Of a DNA stretch of 64,000 nucleotides, positions 30,622 to 43,943 are shown in pieces; position 1 is the first letter of the stretch, and each line of letters starts with the position of its first letter. The stretch is from Alnus glutinosa (Eukaryota > Streptophyta > Magnoliopsida > Fagales > Betulaceae). The stretch spans positions 34,884,620-34,948,619 of the forward strand of contig NC_084887.1 in the NCBI RefSeq assembly GCF_958979055.1. The letters run 5' to 3'. The translations under genes were made by a program, and so were the position numbers. The notes under the pieces are model-generated. The model was not told the DNA's origin, did no database searches, and worked only from the letters and a program-made list of their open reading frames with translations.

Positions 30622-31541
30622 TTCTAGAGAAGTAGATCTCCTTTGCTCTTCAAGCTTTATATACACAAAAACAACCAACTGCGGGCTTTTAGACTTTGAA
30701 TAAACATATGCATATCCCAGTGCTTATCTATCCCCAGCACGCAGTCACACCTAAAATGTCAACACCCCAACCACGCTCTCACTGTTTTTATATTGTTAAA
30801 CGTTAATTAAAAGATTAAACTATTTAAGAAGAATTCAGTTTCAACGTTTCACAGTTAATACACAAATGAGTTTTAACGAGAGAGAGAGAGAGAGAGAGAG
30901 CTGGATTTTCGGAAGCTGATTGTGTAATATATATATATATATTGTTTAATTGTGTTGTACACTCTGTATCTTTTAGTACTATGCATCAAGCTTTGAGCAT
31001 AGACGATATCATGACAGGGCTAACAGTCAAAGTCTCAATGCGTAACCTTGTTGCCCTGCTGGCAGGTAGGCTGTCTTGTGTCTTTGTCAATGGCGTCACC
31101 TTTTTTGTTTTGCCATCATTTTTACTAATGCTAGTAGGTAAACTGATAATCAATTGTCATATATAATTGGAATGATTTATGGTAAAAACAACAGGAATTA
31201 GTTACAAACGAATTCTTATAAATAGTGTAATAAAGTAATATGTGTTTTTTTTTTTTTTCTTTTTACAAGTGTTAGATTTTTACTACAACATGTTATCCTA
31301 ATTAATTATATGACAATCGTATAACAATTTATTAAATAATATTAATTTCTTCCTTTCAAATCAACTTTTATCAATTTAATATATATTAAGCTTTTTTCAT
31401 AAATGCATTGGTGGTATTAGTTAAATGATTTAGTTTATTATTTTTTGTTATGTTAAGCTTTTAGAAAAATTAGTAATTTAACATGATTTTAAAAAACTAA
31501 GATCTTGAATTAAACTTTTGTAGTAATTGATGATTTAAAAG

Positions 31542-31543
<2 letters not shown>

Positions 31544-31589
<46 letters not shown>
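31544..31589. repeat. (AT)n microsatellite
   Basis: Uninterrupted AT run of about 46 bases in the gene-free spacer. Confidence 0.9.
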
Positions 31590-31591
<2 letters not shown>

Positions 31592-33019
31592 AGTTTTTCA
31601 ATTCAAGTGTTGGAAATTCAAGGTTTCGAGTTAAAAGCTTTTAGAATAATTGGTAACAATTCTTCAATTCTAGTTCTGAAATTTTTTCGTCTAGTTTCTT
31701 GTCTACAAGGCCTTATAGTTGGCTGACACTACTTTCCATACCAAATATTTGCAAGAGAGCAATGTTATATATACTCTCATCTCACATTCATTTTACTGGG
31801 TTGATGTGACACTACCCATTAATTAATCATTGAATTAACCTGCATTTTTTTAAAAAATAAAAACAATTGAAATCTAAAAACTAATAGAAACAGTCACACC
31901 TACCTAATAGAATAAAAATAAATGAAAATGTAATAGGTAGCCACTTCTCTTTTCAAGAATTCAAATCATGACATGCATGGTCAAGTTTTGCAATTTAGAA
32001 GCTTATAAAATAGTAGGCCAGGGGTGAAAAACTGCTGTCCTTCCTATTGACCTCCTTGATCGGCGTGTATATCATGCCATAATAATATAATATAATATAT
32101 AAGCACTCCATTCATGTAGGGGCCGGGGTGGGGGGAGAAAAACACTACGATTAATCACGGTTTTCAGGATTCTCTATCGCCAAGTTGCCAATGCCCTCCG
32201 GCCAACAATGAGTCTGCAATCAAAAGCTGCAACTCTTTCTTCTTTTCTTTTCTTTTGTGGTAAATACTCAATATTTATTGGTTGTTTTGTAGATATCACT
32301 CAAATTAATTAAAAGAAAAAAAAAATTAAAGATCGAGCTTATGAACAAGTACTACTTACTAATTACACTAATTTCTATGATTATTGGCGGAGATCGACTT
32401 GGGGCTCCAGTTGGAGGGGGAGGGGGAATTAATTATATGGACTTGTTGAGTCCAAACCCAAGTTAGCCCCCCAAAAATTTATATATATATATATATTTTT
32501 TTTCCAAAAAAAAATTGCCGAATTAATAAAATAATATTTTATATTCTTTTTTTATTTTCTCGGATCAAGAAGAGTGGAATAGATTTTCCATTGTAATCTT
32601 TTCCCCTTAATTCAATTAAGAAAAAAAAAAAAAAAAACTTATAGGAAGAATAAATTATATCAATAACATGAGACATAACGTACAATTTATTGAGAAAAGA
32701 ATATCAAATATCATTTTATTAATTTGGTAAAAAAAAAAAATTCTCCATTACTGTATATGACGGTGAAATTTAATTAGCCTTTGTAAGGGGCGTATATATA
32801 TCATAACCTTGCCAAAACCATGTAACCCCTTTTCGTATGCCAAGCGCCAAAAAGTAAAATATGAAAACAATTTTCATTGTGATTTTTTCTCGTTGTTCCT
32901 TTTTGATGTATATTTTTAGTGAAGACTATAAATAGAGCACTTCGAATTACATTTTCATAAACAAATTAAATAATACTTTAATCAACTTAAAATATTATTT
33001 TAGTGTAAATATACTAATT

Positions 33020-33023
<4 letters not shown>

Positions 33024-33077
<54 letters not shown>
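33024..33077. repeat. (AT)n microsatellite
   Basis: Uninterrupted AT run of about 54 bases in the gene-free spacer. Confidence 0.9.
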
Positions 33078-33079
<2 letters not shown>

Positions 33080-33636
33080 TTTGAATTTTTCGGTTGGATC
33101 GATCATTCAGCTTCAAGTGCATGTACTTTAGTATACTTCGATTAGTCCATTCTAGAATGGACTAACTAAGTCAGTTTGATCATAAGCTAGCCCTTCATCT
33201 TAAATTACTAATTTTTTCCTACTGTATTTATTTATTTTTAATTTTTTAAGTTACAGTAACACCTAATTAATGTAGGAAGTCTGTCTCCATGAAATTATTA
33301 TGGTATTTTGTAATTCAATATGAAGCTTAAGGACCGTTTGTATTTTTTATATATATATATATGGTATAGGGGAAAATTATGGATTCTAGATTAATTAATT
33401 AAGATCAAGTTAATTTATGATCGATGAGTTAAAATTACCCAAGTTAAAGAGCAATTTGTTTTTTTAATAATAACTAATCCAATAGTTAGTTGGGACTGCC
33501 ATTGATTTACCTTCATGGACGATCTATGGGATGAAAGTTAGTCAAGTGTGAGTAGTTATCTCTTATGGCCTGGATAGTTCAGTGTGAGGGGTACAGTTAT
33601 CTCTCACGGTCGGTTTAAATAATTTTTTTTTAAAGA

Positions 33637-33896
33637 TATTTGGCTATCCTTGTCTTAGGTCTAGTCTGCTTGAAGCAAATATGCTCTTTAACTATTTTTG
33701 TACATGGGTTAGCGGAAGATGAAAATCATAGATAACACTTTATTGTAAGAATTTTGTTTGTATCTATGACTTAATTTGTAATCTCTTATGCCTGTGATTT
33801 TGCAGAGCTTTATGTTTTATGATATAAAAGTTTTATGCTCGTGATCTTTGATTAATAAAATTCTCAGATCTTCATTAAAAAAAAGAATTAAAAAAA
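33637..33896 (+). mobile_element. Poly(A)-ended retroelement tail, family copy 1
   Basis: About 250 bases starting ggctatccttgtcttagg and ending in A-rich sequence closely match 56990-57240, including ctttaactatttttgtacat gggtta and attgtaagaattttgtttgt. Two dispersed copies, each with an A-rich 3' end, indicate a SINE or the 3' UTR of a LINE. Confidence 0.65.
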
Positions 33897-33933
33897 AAAA
33901 AGATATCTATTGAATGGACGCTTTTATAAATGG

Positions 33934-34106
33934 GGAATGCTAGACATCTCAAATTTTTTTCTCAAAAGTTGGTTTCCAGATGATGTGTCACAATCTTATG
34001 TGATCTATCATTTTGAGAAATATGTCACAATCTCATAGGATTGTGACACATCATTTGAGAACCAACTTTTGAGGAAAAAAAAAAATTGAAATGTCTAGCA
34101 TTTCTC
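33934..34106. mobile_element. MITE (long hairpin)
   Basis: The arms ggaatgctagacatctcaaa and, reverse-complemented, gaaatgctagacatttcaat pair over about 75 bases, including tcaaaagttggtt and gatgtgtcacaatc. The outermost aatgctaga is shared with the MITE at 5491. Confidence 0.85.
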
Positions 34107-34626
34107 ATAATTAATGTTAAGCTTGAGATAAATATTGTTTTGTTTCGTATTTTTTTTTATGACTTACATAATCAAAAAGTGCTAGAGACAATTTAATTCA
34201 CTTTGTTGATTTATATAAAACTGGCGTACTAATTAATAGTGCAAAATTTACCTCTACAAGTACTTCAAGAATATATACACATAATTAAAGGCTTTTGGGG
34301 TAAATTTTTTAATTTTTAAATGCATACAACTGAGAGTTTCACTTTTTCTTTCCCCCCATTTTTTTTTTTTTTTTTGTTGTGTGGGGGGTCGATAATGAAC
34401 AACCATTATTAGCCATTTCTCCGAATAGATTGATCGTTAATTAGCTATTATTTATATGTGATAATATTGCCATCATGCATATCTGTCAATATCAGTATAT
34501 GGGCCATCCAAAAACCCGATAAAATATAGTCTTTATGTTAGTATCAGATAATATTATTTGATTATATACAAATAAAGCATGTGCAGCCTTTTCAATGGTA
34601 GTTTATGATTTCTATAGAGATTTAGG

Positions 34627-34940
34627 TCTGTATGGGTTTGCGATTTCAAAAAGTGTGATTTAAAATAACGATTTTAAAATGTGCGGTTTGAAAAAAGTGA
34701 TTTTTAAAAACGCAGTTAAGCGTTTGGCAAAATCGCATTTTGGCCTTTAAAATCGCGAATTTACCTTTAAAATTCTGCGTTTTCAAAAAAGCACAATCTT
34801 ATCTGCGATTTGAAAAAGTTGATTTTCTGCGTTTTCAAATCGTAATTTTTAAAAACGCAGTTCCCAAACGATCTATGTTCTGCGATTTGGTTTAAAATCG
34901 CACTTATTGTCTACGAAATCGCAATCCCAAACGCACCCTA
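34627..34940. mobile_element. MITE, hAT-like ends
   Basis: The left end taggtctgtatgggtttgcg atttc and the right end, reverse-complemented, tagggtgcgtttgggattgc gatttc are inverted repeats. The interior is built from degenerate gcgatttnaaaa/tttaaaatcgc blocks. No clear 8-bp target duplication was found. Confidence 0.65.
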
Positions 34941-35129
34941 ATAAAATAGAAAATTAAATTATCAAGAAATAATCTCTTTAAGCATAAATCTACTAAAGAT
35001 ATTATTACCATTGATATTATGATTAGATCATCATCTGTCATGCTAGTTTGATCTTTTGATCCTTATCATCATCAATTATTGATTTTTTGTTTTTGTTTAT
35101 TGGTTATTATGGTTTTAGTTAATTAATGA

Positions 35130-35285
35130 ATAATGTTATTTAGTAGACTGCCAATTGCATGGGATAGTGTATCAATGAAAATTAGCGTTTTGATCAACAA
35201 TGACTTGTAAAAAAATAAAATTAATAGCTAATTTTCATTGTCATGTTAATATAGTTGTATAGTAGCCTACTAAATAAAATTTCTC
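35130..35285. mobile_element. MITE, same family as the one at 63826
   Basis: Inverted arms of about 57 bases: ttatttagtagactgccaat at the left and, reverse-complemented, ttatttagtaggctactata at the right. The interior atgacttgtaaaaaaa is shared with the copy at the window end. Confidence 0.75.
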
Positions 35286-35289
35286 TTTA

Positions 35290-38200
35290 GGTAATATAGC
35301 GATCTCATTTCTTTTCTAAGTTATAAGTTAGAACACTCTTGTATTTAATTTTTGAAATTATTAAAATATTAATTAAACCATTAAATTCTCATTTTTGCTA
35401 TCAGTTGAAATTATTGGGATAAGTAGTAATTTAACATGATATTAAAGTAGAAGTTTTTAATTTGAAACTTAACTCTATAATTTACCCTATATTTTAATTA
35501 AATATTTCACATGTTAAATCTTACTTAATTATTGACGAAGAGTTTGAACGACTCACACATCCATTCCTATCCTGTTCAAGTTTTGAAATACGTGATTATC
35601 GATTGATATTTAGTAAATCATTAGTGTCTTTAGGAGTTCCGAAGATTAAGTCTAACACTTCAATCTTCTCATGTAAGAACAAACTCCGAGAGTCCATAGG
35701 TTTTTAGTGACTAGGTTGATGCATGTCTCCATGCTACACAGTAAAGTTGTCTGCTTAAATATGCTATATATTATATATAAAGCTGTACGAAGAACTGTTT
35801 TCAACTTTCATTGAACATCCAAATGCCCCCAACCCCAATAATATATTGTTAATTAATGTATTTCTAAATATAAGGCTCTCATCATCTTTGGCCCCAATGT
35901 ACTTCGGGATCTGAGTACCACGACTACTAATTATTGGTTTCGATTTGCTCGACAAATCTGATCATCCATTTGAAACTTGGTTTATTTTATTTACATCACT
36001 TGAAACTTGGAGATGACTGTTGCTTTATAAAAATCGCAATGGTGTCAATCTGGTTCTTAAATAATGACAGATATATAATAAACATGTCTTAAACTAGGTT
36101 AAATATATTGAATACGACAGTGAAGTGTTTGTATTATATATATAAGGTGGCCATCTCGGTTACTTAAGAGCTCTTAATTACCCTGCGCTCATGAGATAAA
36201 ATATTCAGATCCTGTTCGATCCTACTGTTCTATTGGGTGCGACATTAAATTATATGAACATGGTGTCGTTTGGTACGTAATAGAAGTCAATGCATACAAA
36301 TTTATGATGTCAAGGACTTTGATACATGCTAAGGAGCAGTTAACCCCGGCCCTGATGTGTTTAACCGAAGTTAGAAAATTAGAGGAGGCACCTCTTGGAG
36401 ATATTTAGGTATTGTAGTTTAATTTGGAGATCATCGATCTCAAATAAATATGAAGTGGTTCCTTTGTCTGATTTATTGTTTTTTCACTGGGTTTTAAAAT
36501 TCTTAACGTACAAGGTGCATGTATGGTCATATTCGATCTTGTCTTGATCTGTGCACTGTTAAGATAATACATAAAAGAGTGATGATATATACTATACATG
36601 CAGTTCATTTCAACCCTTGAATTAGTCATTATTTAAATAATAATAAAAAAAGAAAAAGAAAAAAGAAATTGGTTCATGAAATAAAAGCTAGATGCGGATA
36701 CAATATATAAGATTTCTCTGCTTAAAATAGCAGCTAGGTCACCTTTGAGAGAAGACTACAAGAGAGAGGCCAATTTTATTTATTTATTTATTATTTTTAA
36801 AGAGGAGAGAGATCGAGAAGACTAGAAGAGGGAAGAAGGGGTCAACATACATGTCTTTGCACTACTTTTCATTGAAATAAAAAAATATTGACCTAATGTT
36901 TAATATATATATATGACTCCCATTTTCCAAGACGCCCGCAAAGGCAAGTTGAACTTCTGGCACTTGCATTACGTACGTACTAACTCTTAATTAAATGATA
37001 ATTCCAAAAAAATTATGTGGAGAGAGAGAGAGAGAGAGAGAGAGAGATATGGTGGTCCAATTGCGTGAAAACCGTTATTTTTAACTCTTGCTAGTTGCTA
37101 CAAGAGACTTTTTAAAGCCAAATTGTGGTTATTTTATTGAGATAAGGTCAATAGTATGGATTAATCATTGAAATTAGCATTTGAACATGAGATATGGGTT
37201 GTATATCTGTTTCATTGTCTGAGCAGTTGGACGCAATTAAAACTTGCATTTTTAATAGAGTTGAAAAAGGAAAAAGGAAAAGAGAAATAGGAGGCGGGCT
37301 GCTAGGAAAGAGACCCAAGTGATTAGTTTATGGCATCGGCCATTTACTTGGTAAAACAAGAGTGTTGGTCATTCATTTTGTAAGGTTTATAAATAAGATT
37401 GCAACCATCATATACCATTAAAATTTGATGGATACATATGATGATGTAGGTGATTACAAGGTCAAATTCGGTCAATATTGGATACCTATAAAACCAATGG
37501 GTCGGGACAGTTGGATATTTACCAGAGTTTATCGGTAGGAAAACCCTCTGATACTTAAGTCAATATAAAAGAAAATTGTATAATACAGTTTTTTCATATC
37601 GAGTATATGAGTCTCGGTGTACGTACCTGAAATGGTGATATGAACTTTCTTAATTTATAGAAAGCATTCATTGGTGAGTTTTGGCCTTATAAATTATGTG
37701 CTGTTGGAATTTAAGTCGGACTGGAATCATAGTATAATTATCTTCAGTGCTATAATCTTGCCAATCTTTTAGTGGGAGTTTCTATCTTTATTTAAGTAAC
37801 CGTTGTGCTGACATAGTTGTTCAAACTATTTGAGGAGGCCAGGTGAGGGGGAGATTTTCCACTATGCTCACATAGTTGACATAGTGGTCCTACCTCTATG
37901 CTTACATAGTGGACCTACCCCGAGGTGGGATCTCCTTCGCAGTGGATCACAAGGAAGATTTCCCCCCTCGGTGGGAGATCCTCCTTGTGATGAGTATCAA
38001 GGGTGAAGATATCCAACCCTCAGGGTACGTAGGTCCACTCCACCACCCACCGGGGGTGCTTGAGAGATAATGCTGATGTGGCAAAGTGGCAAAATGGCAA
38101 TATAAGGTAGCATATGAGCCTATTGTCAGGCTTTGATAATCCTTGACATGGCAGGTCGTTAAGTTTTTGGATGGAGGGACCAACTGCATTTATAAAATGT

Positions 38201-38560
38201 CCACGTATATCATTTGTAATACTTTTGTAAACCAATCAAGGTAGTTATTTGATCGAGGCAAACCACAAATACTAAAAAAAAAAAAAAAATTAACCCTAAT
38301 TTTTATTGCAAAGCTCACTCAATTTTTCATCGGAAACTTGCTCCAAGCCCTAATGTAAGGAAGTTTAAAGGACAATTGGAAGCCCTAGTAAGCTAGGAAA
38401 ACAAACGTGCACAATAAAATGAAATTACAATATATGACTAATATAGATTAACTTATTTTTTATTTTTTTGTTGGGGGGGGTGTTTTGGGTTCAGAAATTA
38501 TGTAGATTGTCATAGTTATATGGACCAATTTAAGTTTTAAGAAATGGGCTTCAGAACTTG
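35290..38560. other. Gene-free region downstream of the carboxypeptidase gene
   Basis: No exon or RNA gene recognised. A GC-richer block at 37840-38060 contains a pair of inverted segments (around ctccttcgcagtggatcaca and its partner near 37970) and may be a fragment of a mobile element. A GA tract lies at 37020-37047. Confidence 0.45.
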
Positions 38561-38569
38561 ACCCAGTAA

Positions 38570-41500
38570 TCATTGATTGGGCCTAGGAAGTGGGGCTCCA
38601 TTTAGAAAAGACCGAAACAATGTGAGGGCCTGTGAAGGAGATGTGAAAGGGACCTCATGGGCCGCACCTCTAATCGTTGCATATGTGAGATACGTCACAT
38701 TCTTCCCGTCTTTTAGGCCACCAAATGATTGAGACCATCCAGCCACCTGGAGTGCAAATTTCAAGTTACAATTTTCACAAATTTTAACTGATTAATTAAG
38801 CCCTTGGCCCGGGATGCCTGTTCCATATTTCTTTTAATAGTCTTAGTTGATGGGCCGGGCTTTAATTAATCCATTTTCCCATCGGCCAAAAAGAAGATTG
38901 AAAGTTTGAAAGAAAAAAATATTAGGGTAGAGAACTTTTGGATTAAAAAGAAAAAAGAATTAAGTATTGAGAGAATCTTGTGCATACCTGCTGCTTTTCA
39001 TGCCAAGTACCGTATTTTGTAAAAGGGACAAGCTTCAAATCCTTGGCCAGAATGTTAGCAATTATTCTTGTTTGCGTGAGAGGAATTTTTGAGTCTTGGT
39101 CACCACTGTTTGATGTAAAACTAAACACACAAATTTCCCAGTCAAAATCTCAAGCGGAAGTGGGAATTAGCTCAAGGTGCTTCTACCTTAGAACTAAATT
39201 AAAAAAAAAAAGGGTAAAAAAAAAGAAGGAGAAAAGAAAAAAAGAGAAATAAACTTCACTTAACTGCCTAAATTTAGTGTTTCAAACTTTCAATTTTTTG
39301 CAATGTAATCAATCCGTTAGATTTTTACGTTAAATGCTGTCTTAATTCCCAAAATACCCTACCTCCCTTTTCTAATATATATATATATAAATTCAAAGAT
39401 TCAAGTGTGAGTATTTTTGTAAATTCCGTTAAATCCTTACCAAAGCCTGAATCTTTGTAATTTTTTTTTTCTCTCCTTTTTTTCCTTAAAAAATAGAGGT
39501 ATGTATTGTGGGAATTTTGATACCCATATGTTAAGATTTAACGGAAAATCCTAACATAGAGATAGAAGTGAAAAAAAAAATGAAAAAAATAATAAAAGAT
39601 GAATACACTAAATTGAGAGTTTTTAAAGTTTAAAAGAGCAATATCAAAGTAATGAAAGTTTAGAAGGGTTTAAAAAAAAAAAAAAAAATTAACACTCAAA
39701 TTTGTAGAACCTGTAGAGAATGATAGGAATGCCCGCCTTTAGAAGGTCTGAGACGAGGGGTATGAGGTTCATGTCCAAGTTATCTTCTTGATATATAAGA
39801 GGAGGCCTGCAAATTTTTATATGCTGTAAGTAACTAATCTATCAAATTAAAGGAATAATTTAGCTTAGGTGCTTAGTTTTTTCAAATGTGAGAGCTAGAG
39901 GCTTGGGAGAGAGACCCTGCACAGAAGTCCCAATGGAAGGGCATGCAGGTGGGTTGTGTTGGCATGAATTGCCTTCTGAACTTCGGGCCTGTTTAGATAG
40001 GTGAATATCCTTCCTTCAAGGCATGGGTCGCCACTAGCTCCCCTTCTGGCAACCTGTTTATGGTTAAAAAAAAGCTCCCATTTTAATCAACTTCTCACAT
40101 ATATGCATGCATGCACGCACGTACATTTCAATCTCATTATTATTCAAAAGCATATATAAAGCCACGGTCTGTGTATATATATATATATATATATACCGCT
40201 GCATGAATTTTGCCATGCTTCTTCCCCTTGGTCCTAAACTGCTCCGCCGACCTTGATGGCAAGCATTGTGGAAGAAGGAGGTCATCATGTTGAACGTCTT
40301 CGCTAATTTCCTCTGAAACTCTATTAAACACGTCGTTGCATCCTTGAGACAATTGGTCGTGGACGAGTTCACGAAGAAATTTTGAGTCATTGCAGACCGT
40401 CTTCTCCAACATCAGTGTTTCGTCGGATATTGCTCCGTGCGACCACAAGTAGTCTCCGGCCAACACGCTTATGTCTAGGTCCAAAAGTGGATTTCCAAGC
40501 TACAAATATTAATTAACATCGTTAAAAGTATATATATCCACTGTTCTTATTGACAGATCATGAGATAGAAATAATAATTGATTAAAACTATTATAGAATA
40601 TAACTGACTAATAAATAAATAACTAATTCGACAAAATTTATTTTGTAGTTTAAATCATATATATAAATGTAACTTTATGGAAAATTATGGTTAATTAACA
40701 AGTTGGCAGGGTTCTTGCTATTCGGATTAATTTGGTCTAGCTCTATCATGAAGATGGTAATAAAAAAACCAAAAAAATTCTTAAGTAAGGATGTACTGGT
40801 ATTTTTGCTAAATTTATCTTGATACGAGATCACTTAATTTTTTTTATTGGGACTCATTAGAATTATTTTCCTCTATAATATCAAGTAACTATAATTATAT
40901 ATTATATATATATATAATTAAAATATGTAAAATAATTAAATATTCATTCTCATCAACAATTAATTTAATATATAAATATAAAAAGTTGATTACATATCTA
41001 AAAATTTGTAAGAAAGAGATCGAGAAATTATTTGCAGTAAAACAACCGTTATTATTGAAAATTGTGCAAAACAGCTAGTAAAATGATCGAGACTGTATAT
41101 GGGTAATTGAGAAAATTCTATCTGTTAAGATAGGGAATTTTTTCTTTTAATAATGGTGTATGCGTAATTGGTAGGCTTCAAATTGCGAGTTATGCAAAAC
41201 TCTCACATTTTCCACCACACAGTACGTGGCGAATAGCAGCTATATATATGTTTTGGTAAAGAAATTAAGAGACATTTTTTTTTTTTTTTCTAGTAGGTCT
41301 ATATATAGATTATAGAAGGAAAAAAAAAAAATTAATTAATTAATTAATTTATTATCTTTATTAACAATAAATAATAATGACTTAGAGAGTTCACTACCAT
41401 GCTTAAAGGGAAGCTTGACTTAGAGAGTGGTTTGCTTAGAGAAGGAATCGGTTTACCTTTAGAAAGTGAACTCTCAGAGAAGAAAAAAAAAAAATGAAGG

Positions 41501-43943
41501 CCTGCGTGTTGTATTAGTCAAGCTTGGAGAACATGGTACGAGGACTTACGAGATGAAAGACCGTGGAAATTCACTTCTTCCTCTGCTTTGTTTATTTTCA
41601 GTTCTCTAAAAAAGCATTAATTTTAAAATATTCTTAACTTTTTTTATTTTTTATATCACATTAATAATTTTTTATACTTTTTAAATAAAAAACTCATTAC
41701 AATATAATTTTTTTTTCTTCATTTTTTCATATAAATTATTTCAACTTTATACCACAACTCAATCTTATTATTCAATTATTAAAAAAAAAAAATTCTAAAA
41801 AAAGGGAGAGGTGAGATATTTTCAAACGGGCGTGATTGGTGAAGGGCCGGTGTACTTACGACACGTGCTTTGTAAGAGCTTACTTTCAAAAGTCTTAACT
41901 TTTTGTCATAATTTGCTTTGACAAGTCTTTGACTTTTTGTTATACTTGCCTTCTAGTTTTCAGGCTTGTGAGTTGTGACAGGCCTATACAAACGGTGAGA
42001 ATTTCACCTTCTATTTGACAATTTCACCCAGGATGGCCGTTAAATAATGGTGAGAATTTCACCTTCTTTTTGACAATTTCACCCGGAGTGGCCGTTAAAC
42101 AAAGGATAGTCTATAATTATTTATTTAAATTTTAAAAAATATAAACGGGTAATTGTGAACAACTACTTGGTCGACTTATAGGATTCACCTGATCAAATAA
42201 AAATCAGACTGTCGAACTATTTATCCGGTTAGGTGAATTCCATGCGGTCTCTCACAATCATATTTTCGAATTCTTTTAAATTCGAACAAATAACTGTAAA
42301 CAATCTTAATCCGTTATTAATATGGATTAGAAAAAAATTTGGGGGAGCTCAGGGCAGTTGCCCCCGCCCCCAGCTGACTCCGCCTTGTTAGTAAACTTGA
42401 TTTAAAAAATTTATTTTGTGTCTTTTGATATTCTTGTAGGTTACTAAAAGTTGAAGAGTTTTTTTTTTTTTTTTTTAATTATTTTTCATCATGTGGCCAT
42501 GTGGGAGTTGCGTAGAATTTATCGTGCATATGAGTTACTTGGGATTTGTTTATCATGTGGGAAGTTATATATATAATATAATGCAAATGAGTACTTGAAT
42601 ATTGAAATCCAGAAACATCCATTGTATAGCATATAAATATCCATGCATTCTAATCATTAATATTCTTTAGTGAGTGAAATAAAATAAAATAAAAAAATTA
42701 GTGTTTAATTAATTAATCCTCCTTTTCACTTATCTTCTTTAGATTTAACGAGTGTTTTACCCTCTTGATTAATTTTCAATATACTTACAGCAATGGCTTT
42801 CAGCTTGATTGGTTTGATATTGGGATTCTTGTTGTAATCCATCAACAAGGCTGCAAGCTGTGGGATGTAGTGGCCTGCAACGTACCAAAGATGTCATGTT
42901 CACAAAGTTGAGTTTTAATGATCGTCCTACAAGTCCATAAGCTGAGTCAAAAGAACTTGTAAAGTAATAAGACTTTTGAATCAATCTTGGGTACCGGGTA
43001 GACCACAATTAATCCAGAAATACTTCTTTTTTTTTTTTAATGTTTTTCATTTTCAGTCATCAAAATTGTTGAATTTGAAGGGTAGGAAACGGCTGCTTAG
43101 ACGCTTAGTTGTTTACCTGCATAGCTTTCACCGGTTAAAAACAACTCAGAGTCTTTGTAGTTGGGGAATTCTTCCAGCCAGTTTACAATAAATCTCAAAT
43201 TATCTTCGGCTGCAACCAAAAAACAGAAATCATATATGTATAGAAGAATCGAGAAATATTTCCGAGTACGTAGTGAAATGCATACCAGTCTGCGTATCGT
43301 TCCCCAAGTTATAATCTGAGCTCGTGTTAGAGTAGGAAAATCCAACCCCAATAGGTGACTCCACATATAACATGTTTGATTCTGTCCAAATATTTAATTA
43401 GGGAGAGTCTAGATCGGTTTAGCAAACAATTTTTCCTCAGAAAATAAAAAGACTTGCTGTATATACAGTGAACAAATCAAAACATTATGTTTACATACCC
43501 AAGTTCCATGAATATTCATTCTTGACAAGACTTCCATTGTCCCCTGGTTGGAAGGGACCGTGTTCCATGAATGCGCCAAAACCAAGCGAAGAACAACCAG
43601 GGCCTGGCATCATTAATTTCAAACACTAAACAAAGTAGGAACATGAATTGCCATGTATAATATAGGCATGCATGTAGCGGCCATGCATAGACTATATATA
43701 GAGCAAGAAAGATAATCAGTTACCTCCATTGAGCCACAAAGTCAGGGGACGTGAAAGTGGGTTAGCTGATTCGGCTTCGACGAAGTCGTAGAATAGAGCT
43801 CGGCCATGCTGAGCATCGGTGATAATGTAACCAGAATACTGTTTAAAAGAAACATTGGTGGTCTGTCCTGGGAGGGATGTTATCACCTCTGCAGAACACT
43901 TTGAATGGAAGAAAAATATCAACGCAAAGAACCAGAAAGCCAT
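38570..43943 (-). CDS. Serine carboxypeptidase-like (SCPL45/46 type), frame-broken in exon 7
   Basis: Ten exons on the minus strand: 43943..43724, 43603..43499, 43381..43286, 43209..43117, 42874..42789, 40499..40197, 40053..39916, 39806..39711, 39105..38988 and 38746..38570. Residues 1-18 are a signal peptide ([17 protein letters not shown]). S10 peptidase motifs follow: oxyanion NGGPGCSS, nucleophile GESYAG (Ser169), [11 protein letters not shown], the catalytic Asp in [11 protein letters not shown] and the catalytic His in RGAAHEVPF. The expected product is a secreted or vacuolar carboxypeptidase of about 475 aa. All exons agree in phase except exon 7. That exon reads [18 protein letters not shown] in one frame and then PFHWDFCAG in another, separated by four extra bases (39942..39945, catg on the gene strand). 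As sequenced, translation ends at TAA early in exon 8. This is either a recent pseudogene or a local sequence error. Intron 5 is 2.3 kb. Confidence 0.85.
39257..39660. mobile_element. AT-rich palindromic element, copy 2 (carboxypeptidase intron 8)
   Basis: It shares the core gtgagtatttttgtaaattc cgttaaatccttaccaa with copy 1 and ends in inverted cactaaatt/taaatttagtg type sequence. It separates exons 8 and 9 of the carboxypeptidase gene. Confidence 0.6.
41994..42103. repeat. Tandem 55-bp duplication
   Basis: Two units start ggtgagaatttcaccttct at 41994 and 42049, continuing through gacaatttcaccc and tggccgttaaa. They lie in intron 5 of the carboxypeptidase gene. Confidence 0.8.

Larger units (their letters stand above)
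30622..33600. other. Gene-free region upstream of the WRKY gene
   Basis: Presumed WRKY promoter (first 1 kb) and spacer. It contains GA (30879-30900) and AT (31544-31589, 33024-33077) microsatellites and many poly(A)/poly(T) runs. I found no exon, structural RNA or miRNA I could recognise. Confidence 0.5.

Noticed and set aside
30648..30665. TATA box of the WRKY gene (gctttatataca, minus strand)
   Set aside because: It lies only about 35 bases before the ATG, which would leave almost no leader; a start further upstream is more likely.
39106..40196. Apparent loss of the carboxypeptidase middle exons
   Set aside because: At first the exon with YLNRPEV and the one with [10 protein letters not shown] seemed missing because no long ORF covers them. 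Reading the minus strand by hand found both (40053..39916 and 39806..39711); only a four-base frame break remains.
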